This document shows, piece by piece, positions 46,080-54,613 of a stretch of DNA of 64,000 nucleotides. The notes below the pieces were generated by a model, which worked only from the letters and a program-made list of their open reading frames with translations, was not told the DNA's origin and ran no database searches. The number at the start of each line of letters is the position of its first letter. Position 1 is the first letter of the stretch. Origin of the DNA: Eutrophosalina sp902522775 (GTDB lineage Bacteria; Bacteroidota; Bacteroidia; Flavobacteriales; Flavobacteriaceae); contig CABYWQ010000001.1 of assembly GCA_902522775.1 (NCBI GenBank), positions 186,001 to 250,000 of the forward strand, given 5' to 3'. Both the position numbers and the translations under genes were made by a program.

Positions 46080-47024
46080 ATGTCAATTGAAAAATTAAAG
46101 ACAATAATTATAGGTTCTGGTCCAGCTGGTTATACAGCTGCTATTTATGCTTCAAGAGCTGATTTAAAACCCGTTCTCTACACTGGTATGGAACCTGGAG
46201 GCCAACTTACAACTACAACAGATGTTGATAATTTTCCAGGCTATCCGAATGGAATTGATGGTCCTAAAATGATGTTAGAATTGAAAGAACAAGCTGAAAG
46301 ATTTGGTACTGATGTAAGGATAGGTGAAGTTACTAATGTGAAATTAAGTTCTAAGATTAATGATTTTCATGAAATTATAATAAATAATGAGACTAAAATT
46401 CATGCAAAAACAGTTATAATTTCAACTGGAGCAAGCGCTAAATACTTAGGTATTGAAAGTGAACAAAGATTAATAGGTGGCGGAGTTTCAGCTTGTGCAG
46501 TTTGTGACGGATTTTTTTATAAAGGACAAGAGGTTGCAATTGTTGGTGGAGGCGATACAGCTGCTGAAGAGGCTACATATTTGTCAAATATTTGTTCAAA
46601 AGTAACAATGCTAGTCAGGAGAGATGTAATGAGAGCATCTAAAGCCATGCAACATCGTGTCAATTCTAGGAAAAATATTGTTGTTAGATATAATACTGAA
46701 GTTGTGGAAGTTATTGGTCAAAGTGTTGTAGAAGGTTTGAAATTAATTAATAATAAAACAAATTTAACTGATACCATTCCAATTACAGGATTTTTTGTTG
46801 CTATTGGCCATAAACCAAATACCGATATATTTAAGAGTCAACTTGAAATGGATGATACTGGATATATTATTACAGATGGAAAGACAACAAAAACAAATTT
46901 ACCAGGTGTTTTTGCATCAGGTGATGTTCAAGACAAAGAATACCGACAGGCAATAACTGCTGCTGGAACAGGATGTATGGCAGCACTAGACGCTGAAAGA
47001 TATCTAGCTTCATTAGATAGTTAA
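46080..47024 (+). CDS. trxB: thioredoxin-disulfide reductase
   Basis: A 314-aa flavoprotein reducing thioredoxin with NADPH. FAD motif GSGPAGYTAAIYASRA is at the N-terminus, redox Cys139-Ala-Val-Cys142 lies in the NADPH domain, GGGDTAAEEA binds NADPH, and the C-terminal FASGDVQDKEYRQAITAAGTG binds FAD. Length is normal. The stop shares one base with the next gene's start. Confidence 0.97.
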   Translation: MSIEKLKTIIIGSGPAGYTAAIYASRADLKPVLYTGMEPGGQLTTTTDVDNFPGYPNGIDGPKMMLELKEQAERFGTDVRIGEVTNVKLSSKINDFHEIIINNETKIHAKTVIISTGASAKYLGIESEQRLIGGGVSACAVCDGFFYKGQEVAIVGGGDTAAEEATYLSNICSKVTMLVRRDVMRASKAMQHRVNSRKNIVVRYNTEVVEVIGQSVVEGLKLINNKTNLTDTIPITGFFVAIGHKPNTDIFKSQLEMDDTGYIITDGKTTKTNLPGVFASGDVQDKEYRQAITAAGTGCMAALDAERYLASLDS

Positions 47025-47467
47025 TGTTCTCTATAAATTATTTCCTTTTTTTTAAACTACCCTCAGCTTATTGGTCAGGAGTCAGAGTTAAGTCTATTGA
47101 TAATAATGAATGTGTTGTTAGCGTAAAACTTAACTGGTTTAATAAAAATCCATTTAAATCTATATTTTGGGCAGTACAAGGAATGGCTGCTGAATTATCA
47201 ACAGGTATGTTAGTTTCAAAACAAATTAATGATAGAAAAATTAATGTTTCAATGTTAGTAATCTCAAGTTCATCGAATTTTTATAAAAAAGCAGTTGGCA
47301 GGATTAAATTTAATTGTATTCAAGGCAATGAATTAAAAAATATTTTTGATAAACTTGATGAAAAGAATCCCACCAATAAGATCACAATGTTTTCAAGAGG
47401 AATTGATGAAGTAGGGGATGTAGTATCAGATTTTAAATTTGAGTGGAGTTTCAAAAGGAAATTTTAA
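47024..47467 (+). CDS. DUF4442 (hotdog-fold, PaaI-like) protein
   Basis: A 147-aa cytoplasmic protein. The pattern SVKLNWFNKNPFKSIFWAVQGMAAELSTG is the DUF4442 core, a hotdog-fold relative of acyl-CoA thioesterases. The catalytic Asp/Asn of active PaaI enzymes cannot be confirmed. It overlaps trxB by one base and is presumably translationally coupled to it. Function unknown. Confidence 0.75.
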   Translation: MFSINYFLFFKLPSAYWSGVRVKSIDNNECVVSVKLNWFNKNPFKSIFWAVQGMAAELSTGMLVSKQINDRKINVSMLVISSSSNFYKKAVGRIKFNCIQGNELKNIFDKLDEKNPTNKITMFSRGIDEVGDVVSDFKFEWSFKRKF

Positions 47468-47512
47468 CTTTTTTTTAAATATTTTTAATCACAAAATATA
47501 TAATTTTGAAAA

Positions 47513-47695
47513 ATGCCTAGAAGAGTTTTTGAGTATACAAAAAGTGTATTAATTAAGGTCAGTTTCAGTGTTTCTTTATTCAAAAAAGAACTTAAAAAAG
47601 CTTCAAAGGTGCTTTTACCGCATGAATATAATGAATTGAGATTATGGGTAGAGAATTATATAACTAAACACCCGCATTTGATCGGTGTTATCTAA
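47513..47695 (+). CDS. small conserved-looking protein, 60 aa
   Basis: Begins MPRRVFEYTKSVLIKVSF, then a Lys-rich helix and LLPHEYNELRLWVENYI. The predicted structure is all-helical and soluble. I recall similar short proteins in flavobacterial genomes but no function. It lies 45 nt after DUF4442, and its stop overlaps the convergent cyclophilin gene by 4 nt. Confidence 0.6.
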   Translation: MPRRVFEYTKSVLIKVSFSVSLFKKELKKASKVLLPHEYNELRLWVENYITKHPHLIGVI

Positions 47696-48396
47696 TCAAT
47701 TATATAAACTTTCATTTTAATATTTTCCATTGGCCATTCTCTTTTATCAGTCTCTGAATTGCTAATTCTATCAACCACACTTAAACCATTGATCACTTCT
47801 CCGAAAACCGTATAATTTTTATCAAGATGATATGCGCCATTTTTACTTTGAACAATAAAAAACTCATATGGTGATGCTAATTTATAAGGGTTATCAATGT
47901 TGCTGCTTGGCATAGAAATAACACCTCTGTGATGCTTAAAACCTTTATTAGTGTCCGGGGGCAAGAGATATCTGCCTATATTTCTTCTTCTTTTTGAAAT
48001 TTCATATGAGTCTGAGTTCCCACCTTGAATAATAAAATCTTTGACAACTCTGTGGAAAAAAGTTCCATCAAAATATTTCTTTTTTGTTAAATAAATAAAA
48101 TTAGATCTGTGGTATGGTGTTTCATCAAACAGCCTGACATCAATGTTTCCAAATTTGGTCTCGATTCTTATTTTATTTTCTTTATTAACTTTAGCATATT
48201 CATAAAAAAAGGGAATAGCATTCTTATCATCTAAAACAAAAATTTTATTTTCTTTTTTTTGGATTGGTTTTACACTATTTTTTTCAGTAATATTAATTTC
48301 TTGGTTTTTATTTATTTTTTTGTTGTCACATGAAAAGAATATGCAAACCAAAGTAAAAACAAATATTTTTTGAAATAAGACCATATTTAAAATCAT
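47692..48396 (-). CDS. cyclophilin-type peptidyl-prolyl isomerase lipoprotein
   Basis: A 234-aa protein; the ATG at 48384 is an equally good start. Lipobox IFFSC is followed by a Lys/Asn-rich spacer and a cyclophilin domain (about 75-234). FFHRVVKDFIIQGG carries the catalytic Arg and Gln, and GVISMPSS, FFIVQSKN and YTVFGEVINGLSVVDRI follow. It folds proteins in the periplasm or at the outer membrane. RRRNIGRYLLPPDTN is an insertion in place of the usual short loop. Confidence 0.92.
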   Translation of the reverse strand: MILNMVLFQKIFVFTLVCIFFSCDNKKINKNQEINITEKNSVKPIQKKENKIFVLDDKNAIPFFYEYAKVNKENKIRIETKFGNIDVRLFDETPYHRSNFIYLTKKKYFDGTFFHRVVKDFIIQGGNSDSYEISKRRRNIGRYLLPPDTNKGFKHHRGVISMPSSNIDNPYKLASPYEFFIVQSKNGAYHLDKNYTVFGEVINGLSVVDRISNSETDKREWPMENIKMKVYIID

Positions 48397-48473
48397 TTTA
48401 AATTTAAAAATAAAATTTTAGCTGAGTTGCTACATACTATTATTAAGCTCCAATTATAATTTTAAATGATCTC

Positions 48474-49325
48474 ATGTGGTTATATAAAATGATAAATAAT
48501 AATATCTTTGCTGCGAATTTATTAAGAGTGTCTCTGTTTAAAAAAAATCCTTTCGGACATAATCTATATATTAAAAAATGGTTAATAAGAATTTTTGGGT
48601 GGTTGACACACAGAAGATTCAAAGGATTTAACCAGTTAAAAATTGAAGGTTCAAAAATTTTAAATAATTTACCTCAAAATAAAGTTTTATTTGTTTCTAA
48701 TCATCAAACTTATTTTGCTGACGTCGTGGCAATGCTTCATGTTTTTAATGCTAGCTTAAGCGGAAGAGACGATTCAATTAAAAATGTAGGATATCTTTGG
48801 AATCCAAAATTAAATATCTATTACATTGCTGCTCGCGAAACCATGAAATCGAGTATTCTTGCAAAAGTTTTGGCTTACGCTGGTTCAATTTCAATTCAAA
48901 GAACATGGAGAGAAAAAGGTAAAGAGATTAGCAGACAGGTTAAATTTAGTGATGTATCAAATATTGGAACTGCATTAGATGATGGATGGGTAATTACCTT
49001 CCCACAAGGAACTACAACACCATTTAAACCAATAAGAAGAGGAACCGCTCATATTATCAAAACATTTAAGCCTATTGTAGTTCCTATAGTTATAGATGGC
49101 TTTAGGAGATCATTTGACAAAAAGGGTATTAGAATTAAGAAGAAGGATATTCTGCAATCAATGGAAATTAAACAACCACTAGAAATTGATTACGAAAACG
49201 AGTCATTTGAATCAATTATTGAGAAAATTGAATATGGAATTGAACAACATTTTTCATTTTTAAAAGTAATTTCAAAAGAAGAGCTAGATGATTACGAAAA
49301 AAACAATTACAGGAGAAAGTTTTAG
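48474..49325 (+). CDS. lysophospholipid/1-acylglycerol-3-phosphate acyltransferase family protein
   Basis: A 283-aa PlsC-family protein. Motif I reads SNHQTYFADVV, with His77 and Asp83 separated by five residues rather than the canonical four. Motif III is FPQGTTTPFKPIRRGT, and PIVVPIVIDGF is motif IV. There is no strong TM, so it is probably peripheral at the inner membrane. An alternative start is the ATG at 48489. In Bacteroidota such proteins acylate glycerophospholipids or aminolipids; the substrate is unknown. Confidence 0.85.
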   Translation: MWLYKMINNNIFAANLLRVSLFKKNPFGHNLYIKKWLIRIFGWLTHRRFKGFNQLKIEGSKILNNLPQNKVLFVSNHQTYFADVVAMLHVFNASLSGRDDSIKNVGYLWNPKLNIYYIAARETMKSSILAKVLAYAGSISIQRTWREKGKEISRQVKFSDVSNIGTALDDGWVITFPQGTTTPFKPIRRGTAHIIKTFKPIVVPIVIDGFRRSFDKKGIRIKKKDILQSMEIKQPLEIDYENESFESIIEKIEYGIEQHFSFLKVISKEELDDYEKNNYRRKF

Positions 49326-49349
49326 TTATTTATACTTAAAAATTAATTA

Positions 49350-50072
49350 TCATTCAAGAATTATAGTCCTTGATGAAGGGTTAAACTTAGTTTGAATTAG
49401 TTGATTTTCTTTATTTAATAATTCTAATTTGATGTTTGTTTCACCCTTTGGAAGTCCTGAAATAACGTATGGTGACCATTCATAAATATAAAATTCAGAA
49501 TCATTTATTGTTACTCTCACACTATTCCCATTTTTAGAAATCTCAGTATTGACAAGATAAAAGTCCAGCAATATTTTTTCTGTATCAACATTTTTATATG
49601 TACCCTTTGGTCTACTGTAAAACAAGAACTCATTATTTAAATCAATATTATTATTACCAGTTTGTGTTAAAATAAAAGCATTTTTATTTTTTACAGATTC
49701 GTGATATGATCTGGAAAGAAAAGCTAAAATAACATTCGACTCATTTTTTAGAATTTTAGAGAATTCATTATCATAATGAGCAGAATATGGACCATTATTT
49801 ACAATTAAATGGATATGTTGTCCTAAATTAGAATTTGCTAATTTATAATCAGTAATTATCTCAGTTTGATCTCCAAGGTTATAATTTTCAGACTCAAATA
49901 AGAAAAAATGTTCATTATTTTCAATTTTTATTTCCTGGAGCGAAAGACTTGCGTTTTCAAAAGATGGGGAGTTTTCTAATTTTGTTATTGTTACCTTATT
50001 ATCATTTGTACATGATGATATTAAAAGGTAAACAAAAAATAAATTGATAAATTTTTTAAAAGACTTTAACAT
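49350..50072 (-). CDS. lipoprotein of unknown function
   Basis: A 240-aa protein with an N-terminal signal and lipobox ISSC (Cys21). The rest is beta-rich. A distinctive stretch GQHIHLIVNNGPYSAHYDNEF (His-rich, about residues 112-132) is followed by VILAFLSRSYHES. The resemblance is to an uncharacterised flavobacterial family sometimes labelled phosphopeptide-binding; I cannot confirm that activity. It is divergent from the DUF3089 gene, with a 25-nt intergenic space. Confidence 0.65.
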   Translation of the reverse strand: MLKSFKKFINLFFVYLLISSCTNDNKVTITKLENSPSFENASLSLQEIKIENNEHFFLFESENYNLGDQTEIITDYKLANSNLGQHIHLIVNNGPYSAHYDNEFSKILKNESNVILAFLSRSYHESVKNKNAFILTQTGNNNIDLNNEFLFYSRPKGTYKNVDTEKILLDFYLVNTEISKNGNSVRVTINDSEFYIYEWSPYVISGLPKGETNIKLELLNKENQLIQTKFNPSSRTIILE

Positions 50073-50097
50073 TTATAGACTAATTTTATAATTAACG

Positions 50098-51165
50098 ATG
50101 TTTAAATTTAATAAAATATACTTCATTTTTTTATATTTTCCTTTTATTAATTCTTGTGGTTTATTAAAAGAAGATAATGGAAATATAAATTACAGAACTA
50201 TTGATTTTAATAATTATACTCCACCAAAAAGTCCATCATATGATTCAGTTGATGACTGGCTAGTTCATCCCGATAAAAATCAAAATGAATACTCATTTTT
50301 AGAAAAAAATAATAATCTACTGAAGGCAGATGTTTTTTTTGTTGTTCCAACATTATTTGCAGATAAAAAAAATATCGCTTGGAATTCGGATGTATATGAT
50401 ACCAAATTTTCACAAATTTTAATTGAATCATCGATAAAATATCAAGCAACAGCGTGGATGGATGCTGGTAACTTATATTCCCCTAATTACAGACAAGCTC
50501 ATTTTAGAGTTTTTGATGAAAGGTTTAGGGAAAATGGAGGTAAAAAAGCATATGATTTAGCATATCAAGATATAAAGAGATCATTTGAAGTTTATTTAAA
50601 AAAATATAACAATGGAAAACCTATAATAATCGCAGGTCATAGTCAGGGTTCTGCTCATCTTGTTACATTATTGAAAGAATTTTTTGATGGAAAAAATCTC
50701 AAGAAAAAATTAATAGCAGCGTATTTACCTGGAACAATAATTACAGAAAGTGATTTTTTTGATTTAGAATTAATGAGTTCTGAAGATGAGACTGGAGGAT
50801 ATCTTACTTGGAATACTTTTAAGGTTTTAAAAAATGAAGAAAAATATAATTTAACAATTGAAAGAATGTATCTAAATAATGCACAGGTTTCAAATCCAAT
50901 AACATGGAATGAATATATAAGCAAAGATATTAATGATCATAAAGGATTTCTATGGCTTAATCAAAAAGTTTTTTCGAACGCTGTAATTATTGAATCTATT
51001 GATGAAGCAGTTAATATTAAAACACCTAAGATGGGCTTTCCTAAATCAATCTTAGTTTCATTTTTAAAAGACTATCACAAAGGGGATATTAATCTTTTTT
51101 GGGAAGATATTAGATTAAACTCTATTAAAAGAGTTCAGAGTTATTTTAAAAATTTACAGAATTGA
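50098..51165 (+). CDS. DUF3089 alpha/beta-hydrolase-like lipoprotein
   Basis: A 355-aa protein with signal and lipobox (NSC, Cys20). The hydrolase nucleophile elbow is IIAGHSQGSAHL (about residues 178-189, Ser in GHSQG), DVFFVVPTLFADKK opens the domain and AAYLPGTIITESDF matches DUF3089. It is probably a periplasmic or surface serine hydrolase of unknown substrate. Its 3' end overlaps the convergent oxidoreductase gene by 12 nt. Confidence 0.82.
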   Translation: MFKFNKIYFIFLYFPFINSCGLLKEDNGNINYRTIDFNNYTPPKSPSYDSVDDWLVHPDKNQNEYSFLEKNNNLLKADVFFVVPTLFADKKNIAWNSDVYDTKFSQILIESSIKYQATAWMDAGNLYSPNYRQAHFRVFDERFRENGGKKAYDLAYQDIKRSFEVYLKKYNNGKPIIIAGHSQGSAHLVTLLKEFFDGKNLKKKLIAAYLPGTIITESDFFDLELMSSEDETGGYLTWNTFKVLKNEEKYNLTIERMYLNNAQVSNPITWNEYISKDINDHKGFLWLNQKVFSNAVIIESIDEAVNIKTPKMGFPKSILVSFLKDYHKGDINLFWEDIRLNSIKRVQSYFKNLQN

Positions 51166-52551
51166 ATTTCCGTATTCCCATCCCTCTCTCATATATCCCT
51201 TTATATATGCATCAACCTCAGGGTTATTAGTGATTTTCATATTCTTCGAATCGTATAAAATTTTAGCATCAAATCTTTGAGACAAAGTACCTATTAATGC
51301 CATCTCAGTGAGATCTGCAGCATAATTAAAATTTGATTCGGGTAAATAATCATTTTTAATCGCATGAATCCATTCTTGTACTGGAGTTTCATCTCCCCAT
51401 TTTAATCTAGGAATTGACTGTTCTGGCATATTTTCTTGAAATTCCATCCAATCTTTTTCCGAAATTAATAACTCAGGGTTGTTAGGTCTTCCACTTGTAT
51501 AAAGTGAGTTTTTGGATCCAATCATAACCATACCTCCCCATGTTGTTAATTCTTTACCCCACACTTCAAACTCTTTAGAAGGCCATGAAGGATCACTAGA
51601 TGGGTCGATTCCCTCATGCCACTTCATAATTACTTCACCTCTTTTTTCATTTTTAGGAAATTTATATGTAACAATTGATTTTTCAGAAACGAAATGATGT
51701 TTATTAAATCGGTTATGTACGTAAGAATCAACTTCACTTGGCATGCCTAAATCAAGCGCCCAAAAAGGACCATCTAAAGTGTGACACGACCAATCGCCCA
51801 GTTTTCCTCCACCAAAATCAAAAAAGCCTCTCCAAGATCTAGGTGCAAAAATAGGGTTATAATCTCTGCTTTTTCTTGGTCCTAGCCACAGATCCCAATT
51901 TAAATGAGAAGGAATTTCGTTCTTTGCAGGAGGAAAATTTTCAGGCATATCAAAATAATGGCCTTTACCAAAATTATAACCACCAATCCATGCATGAATT
52001 TCTTTAACTTCACCAAGTACACCTGCTTCATACCATTCTTTAATCTGACGAATACCATTAGTCGTATGCCCTTGATTACCCATTTGAGAAACTATATTAT
52101 AATAATTAGCAGCTTTTTTCAATGTTCTACATTCCCATACATTATTAGCTAATGGTTTCTCAATGTAAACATGTTTTCCAAGTTCCATAGCTATCATCGC
52201 TGGCGCAAAATGTGTGTGATCTGGTGTGCTTATAATTACAGCATCAATTTCTTTATGCATTTCATCAAACATAACTCTAAAGTCTGTGAATTTTTTAACT
52301 TCAGGATTAGCCTCTTTAATTAGCCCATAACCTTTATTTGCAGTCATATCATCAACATCACACATAGCTACCAAATTTTCAGTCTCAAGAGCTGGATTCC
52401 AGTTTGCTCTTCCACGACCACCTATACCAATTGCAGCAATATTTAATTTACTATTAGTATTCTGACAACTTATTAAGCTTGGTGTAACTAATGTTGCTCC
52501 AGCAAGAATTGATGAAGACTTTAAAAAACTTCTTCTATTAAAATTATTCAT
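51154..52551 (-). CDS. secreted Gfo/Idh/MocA oxidoreductase (Tat signal)
   Basis: A 465-aa NAD(P)-dependent oxidoreductase. The twin-arginine signal NRRSFLKSSS sits at residues 5-14, followed by LISC, a possible lipobox. Rossmann motif AAIGIGGRGRANW; STPDHTHFAPAM and the catalytic-lysine motif IEKPLANNVWECR (about residue 132) are typical. FGGGKLGDWSCHTLDGPF belongs to the secreted Bacteroidota subgroup. The export of folded, cofactor-bound enzyme by Tat fits periplasmic oxidation of sugar hydroxyls. Last gene of the GH20/DUF1080 operon. Confidence 0.9.
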   Translation of the reverse strand: MNNFNRRSFLKSSSILAGATLVTPSLISCQNTNSKLNIAAIGIGGRGRANWNPALETENLVAMCDVDDMTANKGYGLIKEANPEVKKFTDFRVMFDEMHKEIDAVIISTPDHTHFAPAMIAMELGKHVYIEKPLANNVWECRTLKKAANYYNIVSQMGNQGHTTNGIRQIKEWYEAGVLGEVKEIHAWIGGYNFGKGHYFDMPENFPPAKNEIPSHLNWDLWLGPRKSRDYNPIFAPRSWRGFFDFGGGKLGDWSCHTLDGPFWALDLGMPSEVDSYVHNRFNKHHFVSEKSIVTYKFPKNEKRGEVIMKWHEGIDPSSDPSWPSKEFEVWGKELTTWGGMVMIGSKNSLYTSGRPNNPELLISEKDWMEFQENMPEQSIPRLKWGDETPVQEWIHAIKNDYLPESNFNYAADLTEMALIGTLSQRFDAKILYDSKNMKITNNPEVDAYIKGYMREGWEYGNSIL

Positions 52552-52554
52552 TAT

Positions 52555-53901
52555 TTAAAAATTTCTATATGTTGAACTTAAATATTTATTTGCCTCAGCC
52601 TCTTTAAATTTAGCATTTGAACTATCCCAATTTAAAGTTTTTCCAGGAAATCTCCCAGCAATTACACCTAAAAGAATTGTCTCTGTTAGTTTTGCAGAGT
52701 AAGAAAAAGGTGCCGTACATTTATCTTTACCTAAGCATGCATCTATGAATTGATGATAATGTAAATGTGATTCTCCATCGTAATCTCTTACAGGAACCTT
52801 GCTAAGCTTATTATTTGTGACAAAATTTGATACATCAAAATCCTTATATTCATCATTTTCTATAAATCTAGGTAATTCCATAAAGTGTGGTAGAAGAAGC
52901 TTTTTACCATTTTGACCTATAAACATTGCCCCTTGAAGAGGAAGCTTATCGTTATTAGGTAATTTTAAATCTTTGTGTCTCCTAGGGGCTCCTTTTCCAT
53001 CTTCCCAAATCCATTTTAATTTTTCAGTTGTATACTTAGTTCCAGGAAAATCATATTCAACGAAATTTTTTTCAGGAAAAGCATAGTTGTTATACTTTCT
53101 GCACTTATTTTTTATGGTAAGTGGAACATCTAATTGTAAGGCATTGTAGGGTGTGTCAAAGATATGAACTCCCATATCTCCCAACGTACCACATCCAAAA
53201 TCTTCTATTTTTCTCCACATTGCAGGATGATAAATTTTTTCTTTGTACGGTCTTAACTGTGCTGTCCCAAGCCACAAGTTCCAATCAAGATTTTGGGGAA
53301 TATCATCAGCACCAGTATGTTTAGGTCCGTCATAACCCCAATTCTTTGGTGACCATGCTCTTACTTTACTGACCTTACCTATTAAACCAGATTGAATCAG
53401 AAGCGTAGCTAATTTATAATCATAAAATGAGTGAACTTGAATGCCCATCTGGGTTATTAAGTTTTTTTCTTCTGCTAATCTTTTCATCTCCCTAGACTCT
53501 GAAACATAATTAGTAAGAGGCTTTTGACAATAAACATGTTTGTTGTTTTCCATTGCAAGAATTGAAGCTGGAGCATGTGTATGATCAGGTGCTGAAACAA
53601 TCACAGCATCTATATCTTTAGACATTTCTTTAATTAGGACTCTGTAGTCCTTATATTTTTTTGCATCAGGAAAAAGTTTTCCAGCTTCCTCTAGTGCATT
53701 TGAGTCCACATCACATAGTGCTACTACTTTAACATTTTTGTGAGATGCTGTATCCTTTAAATCAGATTTACCCATACCACCAACGCCTATATGTGCTGTT
53801 CTAATAAATTTTTTAGTAGTTTTAAAAAAATTTAAATTTGGTAAAAAAGGTAAGGTACTCAGGACAGATGTATTTTTTATAAATTTTCTTCTATCTAACA
53901 T
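52555..53901 (-). CDS. secreted Gfo/Idh/MocA oxidoreductase (Tat-like signal)
   Basis: A 448-aa paralogue of the next gene in the operon. The signal is DRRKFIKNTS; Rossmann motif HIGVGGMGKSDL; SAPDHTHAPASI; catalytic motif CQKPLTNYVSESR has Gln where the common form has Glu before Lys-Pro. FGCGTLGDMGVHIFDTPYNAL is the conserved C-domain stretch with His. It lies 1 nt after DUF1080 and 3 nt before its paralogue. The two may oxidise different ends or sugars of a glycoside; this is inference. Confidence 0.9.
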   Translation of the reverse strand: MLDRRKFIKNTSVLSTLPFLPNLNFFKTTKKFIRTAHIGVGGMGKSDLKDTASHKNVKVVALCDVDSNALEEAGKLFPDAKKYKDYRVLIKEMSKDIDAVIVSAPDHTHAPASILAMENNKHVYCQKPLTNYVSESREMKRLAEEKNLITQMGIQVHSFYDYKLATLLIQSGLIGKVSKVRAWSPKNWGYDGPKHTGADDIPQNLDWNLWLGTAQLRPYKEKIYHPAMWRKIEDFGCGTLGDMGVHIFDTPYNALQLDVPLTIKNKCRKYNNYAFPEKNFVEYDFPGTKYTTEKLKWIWEDGKGAPRRHKDLKLPNNDKLPLQGAMFIGQNGKKLLLPHFMELPRFIENDEYKDFDVSNFVTNNKLSKVPVRDYDGESHLHYHQFIDACLGKDKCTAPFSYSAKLTETILLGVIAGRFPGKTLNWDSSNAKFKEAEANKYLSSTYRNF

Positions 53902-53902
53902 A

Positions 53903-54613
53903 CTATAATTTTTTTATTCTTATGTTTCTAAACCAAATTGGAGTATCATGATCCTGTAAAGCAATGTATCCTTTTTTAAACTTTCCATAGTCAGTTTTAT
54001 CTCGAAATATTTCAGAATTTCTTTTTTTATTCCAATCATCTGAATCTTTAAAAAAAGATAAAATAATTTTTCCATTTAACCAATGCTCCACCTTATTATT
54101 ATAGTGTATAATTCTAGAGCTATTCCATTGACCTGAGGGATTTAATTTTTTTGAAATATTAGGTTCATGCATTCCATAATTAGCCCCTGCTTTTTGCCAA
54201 TTTTTGAGTTTAGCATTGTTAATCTCTTCCCATCCATCATCATCAAGAATTTGATATTCTGGAGAGATATTGTGAGGTGCATTATATCCTTCTTGAACAT
54301 GGTAAAAAACTCCACTATTTCCTCCTTTCGGAAGTTTCCACTCAAGGTATAATTCAAAATTTTCAAATTGTTCTTCATAATAGATTATATCATTTCCTCC
54401 ATCCCAATCTTTTTCAAGTTTTAATTCCGTATTAAAAGTTAATTCACCATTAATTACTTCCCATTTTTTTGGCATTGTCTCATTATTATATCCTCTCCAA
54501 CCATCCGTTGTTTTTCCATCAAACATATAAATCCAATCAGAATCTTTTGATGAGTTACAACCAATAAAAATTATAATTATAAAAAATTTGATAATGTTAA
54601 TTATTCTATTCAT
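53903..54613 (-). CDS. DUF1080 (3-keto-disaccharide hydrolase family) lipoprotein
   Basis: A 236-aa lipoprotein (lipobox FIGC, Cys19). The concanavalin-like jelly-roll DUF1080 fold is marked by YMFDGKTTDGWRGYN, WEVINGELTFN, DIIYYEEQFENFEL, LPKGGNSGVFYHV and the end GYIALQDHDTPIWFRNIRIKKL. Members split or eliminate 3-keto glycosides made by Gfo/Idh/MocA enzymes. The two such enzymes directly downstream support that route. It overlaps the GH20 gene by 8 nt. Confidence 0.92.
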   Translation of the reverse strand: MNRIINIIKFFIIIIFIGCNSSKDSDWIYMFDGKTTDGWRGYNNETMPKKWEVINGELTFNTELKLEKDWDGGNDIIYYEEQFENFELYLEWKLPKGGNSGVFYHVQEGYNAPHNISPEYQILDDDGWEEINNAKLKNWQKAGANYGMHEPNISKKLNPSGQWNSSRIIHYNNKVEHWLNGKIILSFFKDSDDWNKKRNSEIFRDKTDYGKFKKGYIALQDHDTPIWFRNIRIKKL

